Source: Chryseobacterium sp. SSA4.19 (GTDB lineage: Bacteria > Bacteroidota > Bacteroidia > Flavobacteriales > Weeksellaceae). From it: a stretch of DNA of 45,293 nt. The DNA is taken from positions 1-45,293 of the forward strand of contig NZ_JAKVIP010000029.1 of NCBI RefSeq assembly GCF_022601875.1. The letters run 5' to 3'. The position numbers and the translations under genes are program-made. This document shows, piece by piece, positions 25,405 through 32,667 of the stretch (the stretch's first letter is position 1; every line of letters begins with the position of its first letter). The notes beneath the pieces are model-generated. The model searched no databases and was not told where the DNA came from. It saw only the letters and a list, made by a program, of their open reading frames with translations.

Positions 25405-26718
25405 ATGAGTACTACAACACAATACGTTCCTTATAAAGTTAAGGACATTACCCTTGCAGAATGGGGAAGAAAAGAGATTACTCTTGCAGAAGCGGAAATG
25501 CCCGGTTTGATGGCAATCCGAGAAGAATACGGACCGTCTCAGCCGTTAAAAGGGGCAAGAATCGCAGGATGCCTTCACATGACCATCCAGACTGCCGTAC
25601 TTATTGAGACTTTAGTCGCTTTGGGTGCTGAAGTTACCTGGTCTTCTTGTAATATTTTCTCTACCCAGGACCATGCTGCCGCTGCCATTGCTGCTGCCGG
25701 AATTCCTGTTTATGCATGGAAGGGTCTTAACGAAGAAGAATTCGACTGGTGTATCGAGCAGACTTTATTTTTCGGAGAAGACCGAAAGCCGTTAAATATG
25801 ATTCTGGATGACGGAGGAGATTTAACGAACATGGTTTTTGATAAATACCCTGAATTTACAAAAGATATCAAAGGACTTTCTGAGGAGACTACTACCGGAG
25901 TTCACAGATTGTACGAGAGAATGAAGAACGGAACTTTGGTAATGCCTGCCATCAACGTTAACGATTCCGTAACCAAATCTAAATTTGACAACAAATACGG
26001 ATGTAAGGAATCTGCAGTGGATGCGGTAAGAAGAGCGACAGACGTTATGTTAGCCGGAAAAAGAGTGGTGGTTTGCGGATACGGAGACGTAGGTAAAGGT
26101 ACTGCAGCCTCTTTCAGAGGAGCCGGTTCTATCGTTACCGTAACTGAAATTGATCCGATCTGTGCTTTACAGGCTGCTATGGACGGTTACGAAGTGAAAA
26201 GATTGGATACGGTAGTTGATAATGCTGATATCGTAATCACGACCACAGGTAACTTCAACATTGTAAGAAAAGAGCATTTCTTAAAATTAAAAGACAAAGC
26301 GATCGTTTGTAACATCGGTCACTTCGACAACGAAATCGATATGGCATGGCTGAACGAAAACTATGGTCATACTAAATCTGAAGTAAAACCACAGGTTGAT
26401 ATTTATACCATTGAAGGTAAAGAAGTAATCATCCTTGCAGAAGGAAGACTGGTAAATTTAGGATGTGCAACAGGTCACCCAAGTTTCGTAATGTCTAACT
26501 CTTTCTCAAACCAGACGTTAGCCCAGATCGAATTGTGGACCAATTCTGAAGCGTACGGAAACGAAGTTTATATGCTTCCTAAGCATCTGGATGAAAAAGT
26601 GGCTGCCCTTCACCTTAAAAAATTAAGCGTTGAGCTGGAAACCCTTTCTCCGGAACAGGCTGACTATATTGGTGTCGATGTAAAAGGTCCGTTTAAACCT
26701 GAATACTACAGATATTAA
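25405..26718 (+). CDS. ahcY: Adenosylhomocysteinase
   Basis: A 437-residue NAD-dependent enzyme that splits S-adenosylhomocysteine into adenosine and homocysteine, keeping methyltransferases free of product inhibition. Motifs in order: LKGARIAGCLHMTIQTAVLI, SCNIFSTQDHAAAAIA, ILDDGGDLT, INVNDSVTKSKFDNKYGCKES (substrate-binding Lys and Asp), the NAD-binding VVCGYGDVGKGTAASFRGAG (about residues 214-233), GHFDNEID, GRLVNLGCATGHPSFVMSNS and the C-terminal KGPFKPEYYRY, whose Lys-Tyr tail reaches into the partner subunit's cofactor site. Monocistronic, with its own -7 box and terminator. The amino-acid and codon pattern is that of a highly expressed gene. Confidence 0.98.
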   Translation: MSTTTQYVPYKVKDITLAEWGRKEITLAEAEMPGLMAIREEYGPSQPLKGARIAGCLHMTIQTAVLIETLVALGAEVTWSSCNIFSTQDHAAAAIAAAGIPVYAWKGLNEEEFDWCIEQTLFFGEDRKPLNMILDDGGDLTNMVFDKYPEFTKDIKGLSEETTTGVHRLYERMKNGTLVMPAINVNDSVTKSKFDNKYGCKESAVDAVRRATDVMLAGKRVVVCGYGDVGKGTAASFRGAGSIVTVTEIDPICALQAAMDGYEVKRLDTVVDNADIVITTTGNFNIVRKEHFLKLKDKAIVCNIGHFDNEIDMAWLNENYGHTKSEVKPQVDIYTIEGKEVIILAEGRLVNLGCATGHPSFVMSNSFSNQTLAQIELWTNSEAYGNEVYMLPKHLDEKVAALHLKKLSVELETLSPEQADYIGVDVKGPFKPEYYRY

Positions 26719-26738
26719 TTAGCAATTAGCAAAAATCT

Positions 26739-26771
26739 AAGCTCTCCGGTTTTTCCGGGGAGCTTTTTGTT
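26739..26771 (+). terminator. Terminator after ahcY
   Basis: AAGCTCTCCGG (26739-26749) pairs with CCGGGGAGCTT (26755-26765) with one wobble, T5 loop and a TTTG-TTT tail. The tail doubles as the -33 TTTG of the next gene. Confidence 0.9.
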
Positions 26772-26798
26772 TAGAGATCTTAATATTGCTTATTTTTG
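26766..26798 (+). promoter_or_regulatory. Promoter of the first YD-like lipoprotein gene
   Basis: TTTG (26766-26769), 21 nt, then TATTTTTG (26791-26798), ending 18 nt before the ATG at 26817. The -33 lies in the U-tract of the ahcY terminator. The box would be inside the coding region of the longer frame starting at 26796, supporting the later start. Confidence 0.65.
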
Positions 26799-26816
26799 CA
26801 GACGAAAATCAATCAA

Positions 26817-27629
26817 ATGAAAAAATGTTTCCTGCTGGGTGTATTGAGCTCAGCAATCTTCTTTACAGGATGTAGCAGCAATGTTGACAATGATATGCTT
26901 ATCACTGATCCTTTAGCCGGACCTCCGGCGTTGTTAAGTAAAATTACAACGGTTTATTATGATAATCCTACAAGTCCTGAGACCAATGTGGCAACGTTAG
27001 AATATAACAGCCAGAAGCAGGTAATCAAAACGATATCAGAAGGAAGAACTGCCGTCTTTGAATATGATACAGCAGGGAAACCGGTTAAGACAAATTATTA
27101 TAACCCTAATGGTACTCTGGACTACTATTCAACCTATACGTATAACGGTGAGCAGCTGACAACATTGAAATCCGTTTACAGCAACCCAAATTATAACAGG
27201 ACGATAACATATTCCTACAGCAGCGGTAAAGTGACTGGTCACACCCTATGCCAGTCGGCGGATTGCACGAATCCAAGTACTTCTTCATACACGTACAACG
27301 GAGAAAATATTTCATCAGAAACTTCTGTAAACGGAGGTGCATTCTCTTTCGCTACCAAAAGTGAATATTCTTACGATAATAAACTGAATCCTTTTTCTTA
27401 CATTAATAAATACATCAGAACGACCATGGGTGGAGCGTATGTTCTAAGTCCCAATAACTACACTACAGAGAAAATAAGCTATAAAGATAACGAAGGAAAC
27501 TGGATTCCAAGTCAAAATATCACTTTTGAAATCCAGTACAACAACTTACAATTGCCAACTCAGGTAATCGGAAAAGAAGCCGACGGCAGTATATCTGTTA
27601 AATACAATTATGAATACATAACCCAATAA
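26817..27629 (+). CDS. Lipoprotein with YD-like tyrosine-rich repeats
   Basis: A 270-residue secreted lipoprotein of unknown function: signal MKKCFLLGVLSSAIFFTGCSS with lipobox FTGC. After a Pro-rich linker come short repeats of the type (V/F)xYDxxGKxxKxxYY, e.g. AVFEYDTAGKPVKTNYYNPN, YYSTYTYNGEQLTTLKSVYS and ATKSEYSYDNKLNPFSY, ending in VKYNYEYITQ. This periodic tyrosine pattern resembles RHS/YD repeats but without a toxin tip or RHS core, and the protein is much too short for a full RHS shell. It shares size, architecture and repeat type with the lipoprotein at 30704-31522. A start at 26796 would add seven residues before the signal and overlap the -7 box, so 26817 is chosen. Confidence 0.75.
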   Translation: MKKCFLLGVLSSAIFFTGCSSNVDNDMLITDPLAGPPALLSKITTVYYDNPTSPETNVATLEYNSQKQVIKTISEGRTAVFEYDTAGKPVKTNYYNPNGTLDYYSTYTYNGEQLTTLKSVYSNPNYNRTITYSYSSGKVTGHTLCQSADCTNPSTSSYTYNGENISSETSVNGGAFSFATKSEYSYDNKLNPFSYINKYIRTTMGGAYVLSPNNYTTEKISYKDNEGNWIPSQNITFEIQYNNLQLPTQVIGKEADGSISVKYNYEYITQ

Positions 27630-27633
27630 TGAT

Positions 27634-27663
27634 AAAACTCTCCAATTTTGGGGAGTTTTTTTG
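27634..27663 (+). terminator. Terminator after the first YD-like lipoprotein gene
   Basis: AAACTCTCC (27635-27643) pairs with GGGGAGTTT (27650-27658) with one T-G wobble, followed by T-rich TTTTTGTTTT. Confidence 0.85.
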
Positions 27664-27669
27664 TTTTAA

Positions 27670-27754
27670 GGAGCTTGTTCCGGCTATCCGCTCATACTCC
27701 TCATGCCTTTGCTTATCCTTTCCATTGCGGGATAACCGCTGCTATCCGGGCTGG
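27670..27754 (-). repeat. Dispersed intergenic repeat, copy 2
   Basis: Read on the minus strand, AGCCCGGATAGCAGCGG and GCGGATAGCCGGAACAAGCT match the outer arms of the copy at 21423-21494. The inner hairpin differs (TTATCC at 27713-27718 and GGATAA at 27730-27735). It follows a terminator, as copy 1 does. Confidence 0.65.
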
Positions 27755-27853
27755 GAAACTGTACGGTTTTTCATCAATGAATGTGTATTGTTTTAGATTC
27801 TTTTAAAGATGCAATTTTTGAATCTAGTAACCCATTTAACCCTATTTTAAATA

Positions 27854-27893
27854 TTCGCTCGCAGATTTAAGAGATTGCGCAGATTTTTATCTG
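27854..27893. repeat. CGCAGATT-type direct repeat
   Basis: TCGCAGATT, AGAGATTG and CGCAGATTTTTATCTG follow each other at about 10-14 nt spacing, a decayed tandem. A single ATCGCAGATAAAGAG occurs at about 8917-8931 between holB and the barrel gene. Confidence 0.4.
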
Positions 27894-28133
27894 AATTTGT
27901 ATCATCACAGTCTGTGAGAGATAACTTTCATGCTAATTTATTCCGCTCCTGTACATCATTACATCAGATCCTGAAGCCTTTAATTATTGTGATGAAACTT
28001 TTCTTTTACAATATGTACAATAGCGAATTCGCAAAAAATCATACGGCACAATAAAATATCAGGATTTCAGTTGCTACAGACATTGAAATAAAAATGATAT
28101 ATTTAATGTCTTTAACAAAAACATTATTAATCA

Positions 28134-28529
28134 ATGAAAAAACAAAATGTATCTAATGCATTTATCGCAGCATCTTGGGTGGCATTGGGAGCAGGAATGA
28201 TCGGCTTTATAGTAGGCCTTGCCAGAGCGGAAATGCAGCTTAATGAAAAAGGATATTATTTCACTATTCTTTTATACGGTTTATTTGCAGTGGTTTCTCT
28301 CCAGAAAGCAGTCCGTGACCGATTGGAAAATATTAAAGTTACCGATATATACTATGGGATCTGCTGGTTTGCTACCCTGTCATCAATCGTTTTACTTGCG
28401 ATCGGATTATGGAATGCGACGATTCTGCCCAGTGAGAAAGGTTTTTACGGATTCGCTTTTTTACTCGCACTTTTCGGAGCCATAGCCGTTCAGAAAAATA
28501 CCCGGGACAATATGATGAACCAGGAATAA
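28134..28529 (+). CDS. YiaA/YiaB-family inner-membrane protein
   Basis: A 131-residue protein with four predicted membrane helices in two similar halves, each with the pattern helix - NEKGYYFTILLYGLFAVVSLQK or SEKGFYGFAFLLALFGAIAVQK - charged turn (AVRDRLE; NTRDNMM). This duplicated YiaA/B domain is of unknown function. The gene is isolated from its neighbours by the repeat-rich spacer upstream and a strong terminator downstream. Confidence 0.85.
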   Translation: MKKQNVSNAFIAASWVALGAGMIGFIVGLARAEMQLNEKGYYFTILLYGLFAVVSLQKAVRDRLENIKVTDIYYGICWFATLSSIVLLAIGLWNATILPSEKGFYGFAFLLALFGAIAVQKNTRDNMMNQE

Positions 28530-28530
28530 A

Positions 28531-28567
28531 AAATAAACTCTCCCGATCAGGAGAGTTTATTTTTTTA
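28531..28567. terminator. Bidirectional terminator
   Basis: AAATAAACTCTCC / GGAGAGTTTATTT with a 6-nt loop, A-rich before and T-rich after. It serves the YiaA/B gene and the converging SH3-like gene. Confidence 0.92.
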
Positions 28568-28576
28568 TTATCGGAT

Positions 28577-29419
28577 TTATTTCAGCTTATAGGCGTTTCC
28601 GTCCCAAAGATAGGTTTTTGAAGATTTTTTCTTCTTCTCCCTCTCCTGATCATCCTTCTCCATTTCTTCCATTTTCAACATAAAAGCATTAGGCATTCCG
28701 CCTTTGTCATTTGGGAAAATAAATTTCTCATTATGATAATAGACATCAGCATCCCCGACATTCATCAGCTGCGGAAGTGCAATGAGTTTTTTATTCCTGA
28801 ACAGAATATACTGATCATAACCTGCGATTCCGCAAGCTTCCCCTGAAACCGATGCTTTTAAAGTACACTCCACATTTTTTAACTGATGGTTACTTTCTAT
28901 GGTGAAGGTTGCATAACTGAGGCTTTCCTGAGAACCGGTATCGAAAGACATTTCATCAATCAGCTGATTCCCTGCCAAAACTTTAACCGCAGCAATATTC
29001 TGTGGATAGACCTGATTAAATTCTTTATCCTTTCGGTCAATGGTTTTAGAAAGGCCGAAAAGAAAATCATAGCCGTTTTTATTCCGGTACCCGATTGCAA
29101 GATTTCCGCCCCAGATATAGCCTTCTTTTGTTTCACTTTCTTTCTGATATGATATTTTGTACCAATGGGCCGCTCTTTCCCCTAATTTTAAAATGGCATT
29201 TCCTTTTTTGAGAATCACAACCTGCTGATTGGTATGTAAAGAATCTGCAATCCGGCTGTGGGGATCAGGTGAATTTCTGATCCTTGCCAAATCGGTAAAT
29301 ACCTTTTGTGTTTTATTTTCTTCAAAATCAAAAATACCGTTTGTGTAAACATATTCTTCTTGCTGCGCAGCAAAAAGCTGAAGAATGCATACCAATAAGA
29401 AAGTGAATAAAGGTTTCAT
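28577..29419 (-). CDS. Secreted protein with an SH3-like domain
   Basis: A 280-residue exported protein of unknown function. Signal peptide MKPLFTFLLVCILQLFAAQQ. Residues ~40-105 (ARIRNSPDPHSRIADSLHTN, then HWYKISY and EGYIWGGNLA) match a bacterial SH3 domain, often a wall- or peptide-binding module. The middle part (KVLAGNQLIDEMSFDTGSQE) is a beta-rich domain with two Cys (CTLKASVSGEACG). The C-terminus has a highly charged stretch (MEEMEKDDQEREKKKKSSKT) before YLWDGNAYKLK. It starts 20 nt after the prmA stop on the same strand, so the two are probably cotranscribed. Confidence 0.7.
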   Translation of the reverse strand: MKPLFTFLLVCILQLFAAQQEEYVYTNGIFDFEENKTQKVFTDLARIRNSPDPHSRIADSLHTNQQVVILKKGNAILKLGERAAHWYKISYQKESETKEGYIWGGNLAIGYRNKNGYDFLFGLSKTIDRKDKEFNQVYPQNIAAVKVLAGNQLIDEMSFDTGSQESLSYATFTIESNHQLKNVECTLKASVSGEACGIAGYDQYILFRNKKLIALPQLMNVGDADVYYHNEKFIFPNDKGGMPNAFMLKMEEMEKDDQEREKKKKSSKTYLWDGNAYKLK

Positions 29420-29439
29420 ATTATAATCATCCTAAATTA

Positions 29440-30267
29440 TTATTTTTCAAGCAATAAGATTACCCATTCTTCCCGCTGAAGCTGTTTTTTCAATGCAAGC
29501 CCGCTTTCTTTGCAGACTTCCAGAATATCGTCCACATCAAAGAAGCACAATCCTGAAAGCAGCAATTGTCCGCCCTCATTTAATACGTTGACGTACGTCG
29601 GAATATCGGAAATCAGAATATTCCTGTTGATATTGGCTAAGATGACATCATACTTTTCTTCACCCAAATTTTCAGCGGTTCCCTGCTCGATGTCCAGCTC
29701 TACTCCGTTTCTTTCTGCATTCTCTTTGGAGTTTTCAACCGACCATTCATCAATGTCAATAGCCTTGGTTTCGCCGGCTCCCCGCTGTTTTGCGTAAATT
29801 GCCAATACAGAAGTCCCACAGCCCATATCAAGAACTTTTTTATCAGTAAAATCAATATCCATCATCTGTTGGATCATGAGATGGGTCGTTGGATGATGTC
29901 CTGTCCCGAAAGACATTTTCGGCTGGATGATGATTTCATGCATTCCCGGAACAGATTCATGGAATTCTGCCCTGATCATGACTTTATCATCAATATTAAT
30001 AGGTTCAAAATTCTTTTCCCACTCTTCATTCCAGTTGATGTTCGGCATTTCATGGAATGTATATTCAATCTTTACATTCTCATTCGCGAAAAGCGGAAGG
30101 GTTTTTAATCGCTCTTCGTCCAATAAATCTTTCTGAATATATCCTAAAATCCCATCGATTTCTTCTGTAAAGCTGTCGAAACCAATTTCGATGAGCTCGG
30201 CCATTAATATTTCGTTCCATGGCTGAAGCGGAGATATTTTAAAATTGAATTCTAAATAATGTTGCAT
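29440..30267 (-). CDS. prmA: Ribosomal protein L11 methyltransferase
   Basis: A 275-residue SAM-dependent methyltransferase that trimethylates ribosomal protein L11. The N-terminal L11-recognition domain (about residues 1-60) is followed by the catalytic domain with MSFGTGHHPTTHLMIQQM, motif I VLDMGCGTSVLAIYAKQRGA, the acidic AIDIDEWSVENSKENAERNG and VILANINRNIL (the NINR-type motif IV). The order and length are standard. First gene of a two-gene unit with the SH3-like protein; a -7 box ends 15 nt before its ATG. Confidence 0.94.
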   Translation of the reverse strand: MQHYLEFNFKISPLQPWNEILMAELIEIGFDSFTEEIDGILGYIQKDLLDEERLKTLPLFANENVKIEYTFHEMPNINWNEEWEKNFEPINIDDKVMIRAEFHESVPGMHEIIIQPKMSFGTGHHPTTHLMIQQMMDIDFTDKKVLDMGCGTSVLAIYAKQRGAGETKAIDIDEWSVENSKENAERNGVELDIEQGTAENLGEEKYDVILANINRNILISDIPTYVNVLNEGGQLLLSGLCFFDVDDILEVCKESGLALKKQLQREEWVILLLEK

Positions 30268-30282
30268 GTGAATAATTTACTG

Positions 30283-30290
30283 CAAAAATA
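30283..30290 (-). promoter_or_regulatory. -7 box of prmA
   Basis: TATTTTTG on the minus strand, ending 15 nt before the ATG at 30267. No TTTG at -33. Confidence 0.5.
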
Positions 30291-30482
30291 AATAATAAAC
30301 CTGTCTAAAAGTAAAATATGTTTGTTAATGCCCAAGAAATCCGGTCGGTTTATTAACCATAATCACCTTTTGTAAATAAGAAATGTCTTATTTACTCCTG
30401 AATGATGTTCTTTTAATGGACATTCTATCAATGCAATTTTTTCACTACAATTCATATTAATAGGGTTAAGAATTTTATATGA

Positions 30483-30513
30483 AGACAGATGCTTTATAAT
30501 AAAGCATCTGTCT
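30483..30513. repeat. Perfect 31-nt inverted repeat
   Basis: AGACAGATGCTTTAT and ATAAAGCATCTGTCT flank a single A, so the two strands can fold into a long perfect hairpin. There is no proper U-tract on either side, so it may be an unusual terminator for the lipoprotein gene, an RNA-processing site or a protein-binding site. Confidence 0.5.
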
Positions 30514-30703
30514 ATATCTTATGATTAAAATGTTTTCACGGAGAAAAAACTTTACTATATCTATTATTACTATAAAAAGTTGATTCAAAAATAAAAATCA
30601 GCATTTTACAAATGGGCTCAAAATTCTAATAGTAAAATTCAGAATATTGATTATCAAATAGATAAATTGAATTTATTTTATTTTCCTAAAAAAATTAAAA
30701 TAC

Positions 30704-31522
30704 TTATAAATGATTGTATTCGTACGTAGTGATTTCTGTAGAATATAAAGTCCCGTTTTGGTCTTTGTATTTTTTTGTTTCTTTTGTAGGGTAATCAGAA
30801 GAATTATATTCAAAAGTAGAAGAAAAAATTGTTGTTTCCCAGTCCCCATTTGTAAAGCCAACTTTATCACTGTAATTTACAAGATTGTGGGTAGAGCCGG
30901 TCATACCTTCAGCATCAATGATTTTTTGATATCCTGTTACATTTTTAAACGGAGAATTAGAAGAGTCATAAGCAACTCCAATTAGTGTACCTGTTCCTGT
31001 ATTTGTTCCTGATGGCTGAGTTTCTGTGACAGTGGCTGTCCAGCCTTTTAAGGAGTTATCAGTATTTAACAAAGCATCTCTGGTATGGGTTTTTGTATAG
31101 CTATATGATGGGTTTACTGTTGTTTCTACAATTTTTACATTATTATTGGTAATATAAGTATAGTTAATTGTTGTAGTGTAGGTAGAGCTGCCTGTGTGGT
31201 TGATAACTTGCTTACTTAATCTGCTACTGGTATCATACGTTAATACAGCGGTCTCTAAAACACTTCCACCTTCAGTATCAGTAATTTGCGTAATGAGGTT
31301 GCCCGTATATATATACTTTCTTGTATCTCCTCCTGTATATTTTATTTCAGTGATTTTTGTGCCATCGTAAGAGATAGTCGCTGTTTCTCCTCCAGATACA
31401 ATTTTAGTAACCAGAACAGGAGTATTCCCATTATTATTTTCGTTTTGGTTAATGTCATCATCACCATTTGAACATGATGCAAAGAAGAATAGAATTGGAA
31501 CTAATAAATAATTTTTTTTCAT
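30704..31522 (-). CDS. Second lipoprotein with YD-like repeats
   Basis: A 272-residue lipoprotein of unknown function: signal MKKNYLLVPILFFFASCSNG with Cys17 lipobox, an Asp/Asn-rich linker (DDDINQNENNNGNTP), then repeats such as TATISYDGTKITEIKYTGGD, TAVLTYDTSSRLSKQVINHT and SSTFEYNSSDYPTKETKKYK, ending in STEITTYEYNHL. Threonine and tyrosine are strongly over-represented. Same architecture as the protein at 26817-27629, 3 kb away on the other strand, though not close enough in sequence to be a recent duplicate. Lipoproteins of this type are probably on the cell surface or in the periplasm; no partner is evident. Confidence 0.75.
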   Translation of the reverse strand: MKKNYLLVPILFFFASCSNGDDDINQNENNNGNTPVLVTKIVSGGETATISYDGTKITEIKYTGGDTRKYIYTGNLITQITDTEGGSVLETAVLTYDTSSRLSKQVINHTGSSTYTTTINYTYITNNNVKIVETTVNPSYSYTKTHTRDALLNTDNSLKGWTATVTETQPSGTNTGTGTLIGVAYDSSNSPFKNVTGYQKIIDAEGMTGSTHNLVNYSDKVGFTNGDWETTIFSSTFEYNSSDYPTKETKKYKDQNGTLYSTEITTYEYNHL

Positions 31523-31543
31523 AAATATTTTTTAAAATGGGCA

Positions 31544-31551
31544 CAAAAATA
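31544..31551 (-). promoter_or_regulatory. -7 box of the second YD-like lipoprotein gene
   Basis: TATTTTTG on the minus strand ending 21 nt before the ATG at 31522. A TTG lies 14 nt upstream, shorter than usual. Confidence 0.5.
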
Positions 31552-31719
31552 TACAAAAAAGATTACAATTAATAAAAAACTCGTTAAAATTTCAATTTCT
31601 CAAATATAAATCTAGCTTTTACCATATTATAAGATCATAATACTTTCTACTTAGAGATTATTATAAAAATCATTTATCCCTTAGTATTATCATAAATAAA
31701 TGCTTAGCAGTTTAAAATG

Positions 31720-31740
31720 AAAGCGGGCTAAAGCCCGCCT
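31720..31740 (-). terminator. Hairpin after the SDR gene
   Basis: GCGGGC / GCCCGC (31723-31728 and 31733-31738) with a 4-nt TAAA loop, followed on the minus strand by TTTCATTTTAAA. G/C-rich against an AT-rich background; 38 bp past the SDR stop. Confidence 0.65.
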
Positions 31741-31775
31741 TATGGATTAAGTTCTGAAATATTAGACATTGACGT

Positions 31776-32489
31776 TTACGGATTCGTAGAGAAAATAGAA
31801 CCGTTGGCAATTAATGCTCTTCTGTTCATTTTGAGGATATCACGTACCCATTCTGCAAAATCTTCCGGCTGGAGAACCGTTTCAGGATTTCCATCGGTCA
31901 GCCCTCCCTGGATTGACATATCTGATGCAATAGTGCTTGGCGTAAGGGTAACAACGCGGATATTCTGCTTTCTCCATTCTGCCATCATGGACTGAGATAG
32001 TGAAACCACGGCCGCTTTTGAAGCCGCATACGCTGACATATTCGGACCTCCTTTAAGTCCGGCTGTTGAAGCGACATTGATGACATCACCTTCTCCTTTT
32101 GCCTTCAGGAACGGATGCGCAGCCTTAGAGGCATAATATACTCCGAAAAGATTCGTCTTAATGACCTGTTCCCAGGTTTCGGAAGGCATTTCTTCAATGG
32201 ATCCGAAATCACCGATGCCCGCATTATTAATTAAAATATCAATTCCTCCCAATTGCTCTGCAAGGGATTCAATTCCGGCTTTTACATGGATTTCGTTATC
32301 AATGCTGAAAACTGCATATGTTGCATTGACACCTAACTTCCGGATTTCATCAACGGTCATTTTAAGATTCTCTTCATTTCTGCCTGTAATTCCGATATGT
32401 ACCCCTTCATTAGCCAGCGCTAAGGCAACTGCTTTACCCAATCCTCTTCCACCACCGGTAATTACGGCACTCTTTCCGTTTATATTCAT
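31776..32489 (-). CDS. Short-chain dehydrogenase/reductase (FabG-like)
   Basis: A 237-residue classical SDR oxidoreductase using NAD(P)H. Cofactor motif TGGGRGLG (residues 10-17), NNAG (about 87-90), catalytic Ser in INVASTAGLKGG and the YAASK catalytic Tyr/Lys (about 153-157) are all present. It resembles 3-ketoacyl-ACP reductases, but the family covers many substrates and there is no fatty-acid synthesis gene alongside, so the reaction stays open. Single gene with its own -7 box and hairpin terminator. Confidence 0.88.
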   Translation of the reverse strand: MNINGKSAVITGGGRGLGKAVALALANEGVHIGITGRNEENLKMTVDEIRKLGVNATYAVFSIDNEIHVKAGIESLAEQLGGIDILINNAGIGDFGSIEEMPSETWEQVIKTNLFGVYYASKAAHPFLKAKGEGDVINVASTAGLKGGPNMSAYAASKAAVVSLSQSMMAEWRKQNIRVVTLTPSTIASDMSIQGGLTDGNPETVLQPEDFAEWVRDILKMNRRALIANGSIFSTNP

Positions 32490-32511
32490 TTTACTATTGT
32501 TTTATATGGTA

Positions 32512-32519
32512 CAAATTTA
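32512..32519 (-). promoter_or_regulatory. -7 box of the SDR gene
   Basis: TAAATTTG on the minus strand, ending 22 nt before the ATG at 32489. Confidence 0.5.
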
Positions 32520-32611
32520 CAAAAGGTAATTTTTTAATGCGAATGAATACGAATGTTTTTAGTAAAGATCCCTATTCAAAGAGTCTATTTCATTAAATAT
32601 GTCACATGAAT

Positions 32612-32638
32612 AAAACCGGCTTAAAAAGAACCGGTTTT
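32612..32638 (-). terminator. Terminator after the phosphoesterase gene
   Basis: AAAACCGG / CCGGTTTT with an 11-nt A-rich loop, 30 bp beyond the stop of the susC-susD-phosphoesterase operon. Confidence 0.8.
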
Positions 32639-32667
32639 AATTGAAAGTATAGTAAAAAATAAAAAAA

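Larger units (their letters stand above)
27664..28133. other. Repeat-rich gene-free spacer
   Basis: No credible gene. It carries the second copy of the dispersed repeat (27670-27754) and a CGCAGATT-type repeat (27854-27893). The remaining ~240 bp before the YiaA/B gene are AT-rich with no recognised promoter box. Confidence 0.5.
30268..30703. other. AT-rich gene-free spacer
   Basis: No gene seen between prmA and the second YD-like lipoprotein. It contains the prmA -7 box at the left end and a perfect 15-bp-arm hairpin at 30483-30513. The rest is low-complexity A/T. Confidence 0.5.

Noticed and set aside
26817..27629. RHS toxin or polymorphic toxin for the YD-like lipoprotein
   Set aside because: It is far too short for an RHS shell, has no RHS core motif or variable tip, and there is no immunity gene after it.
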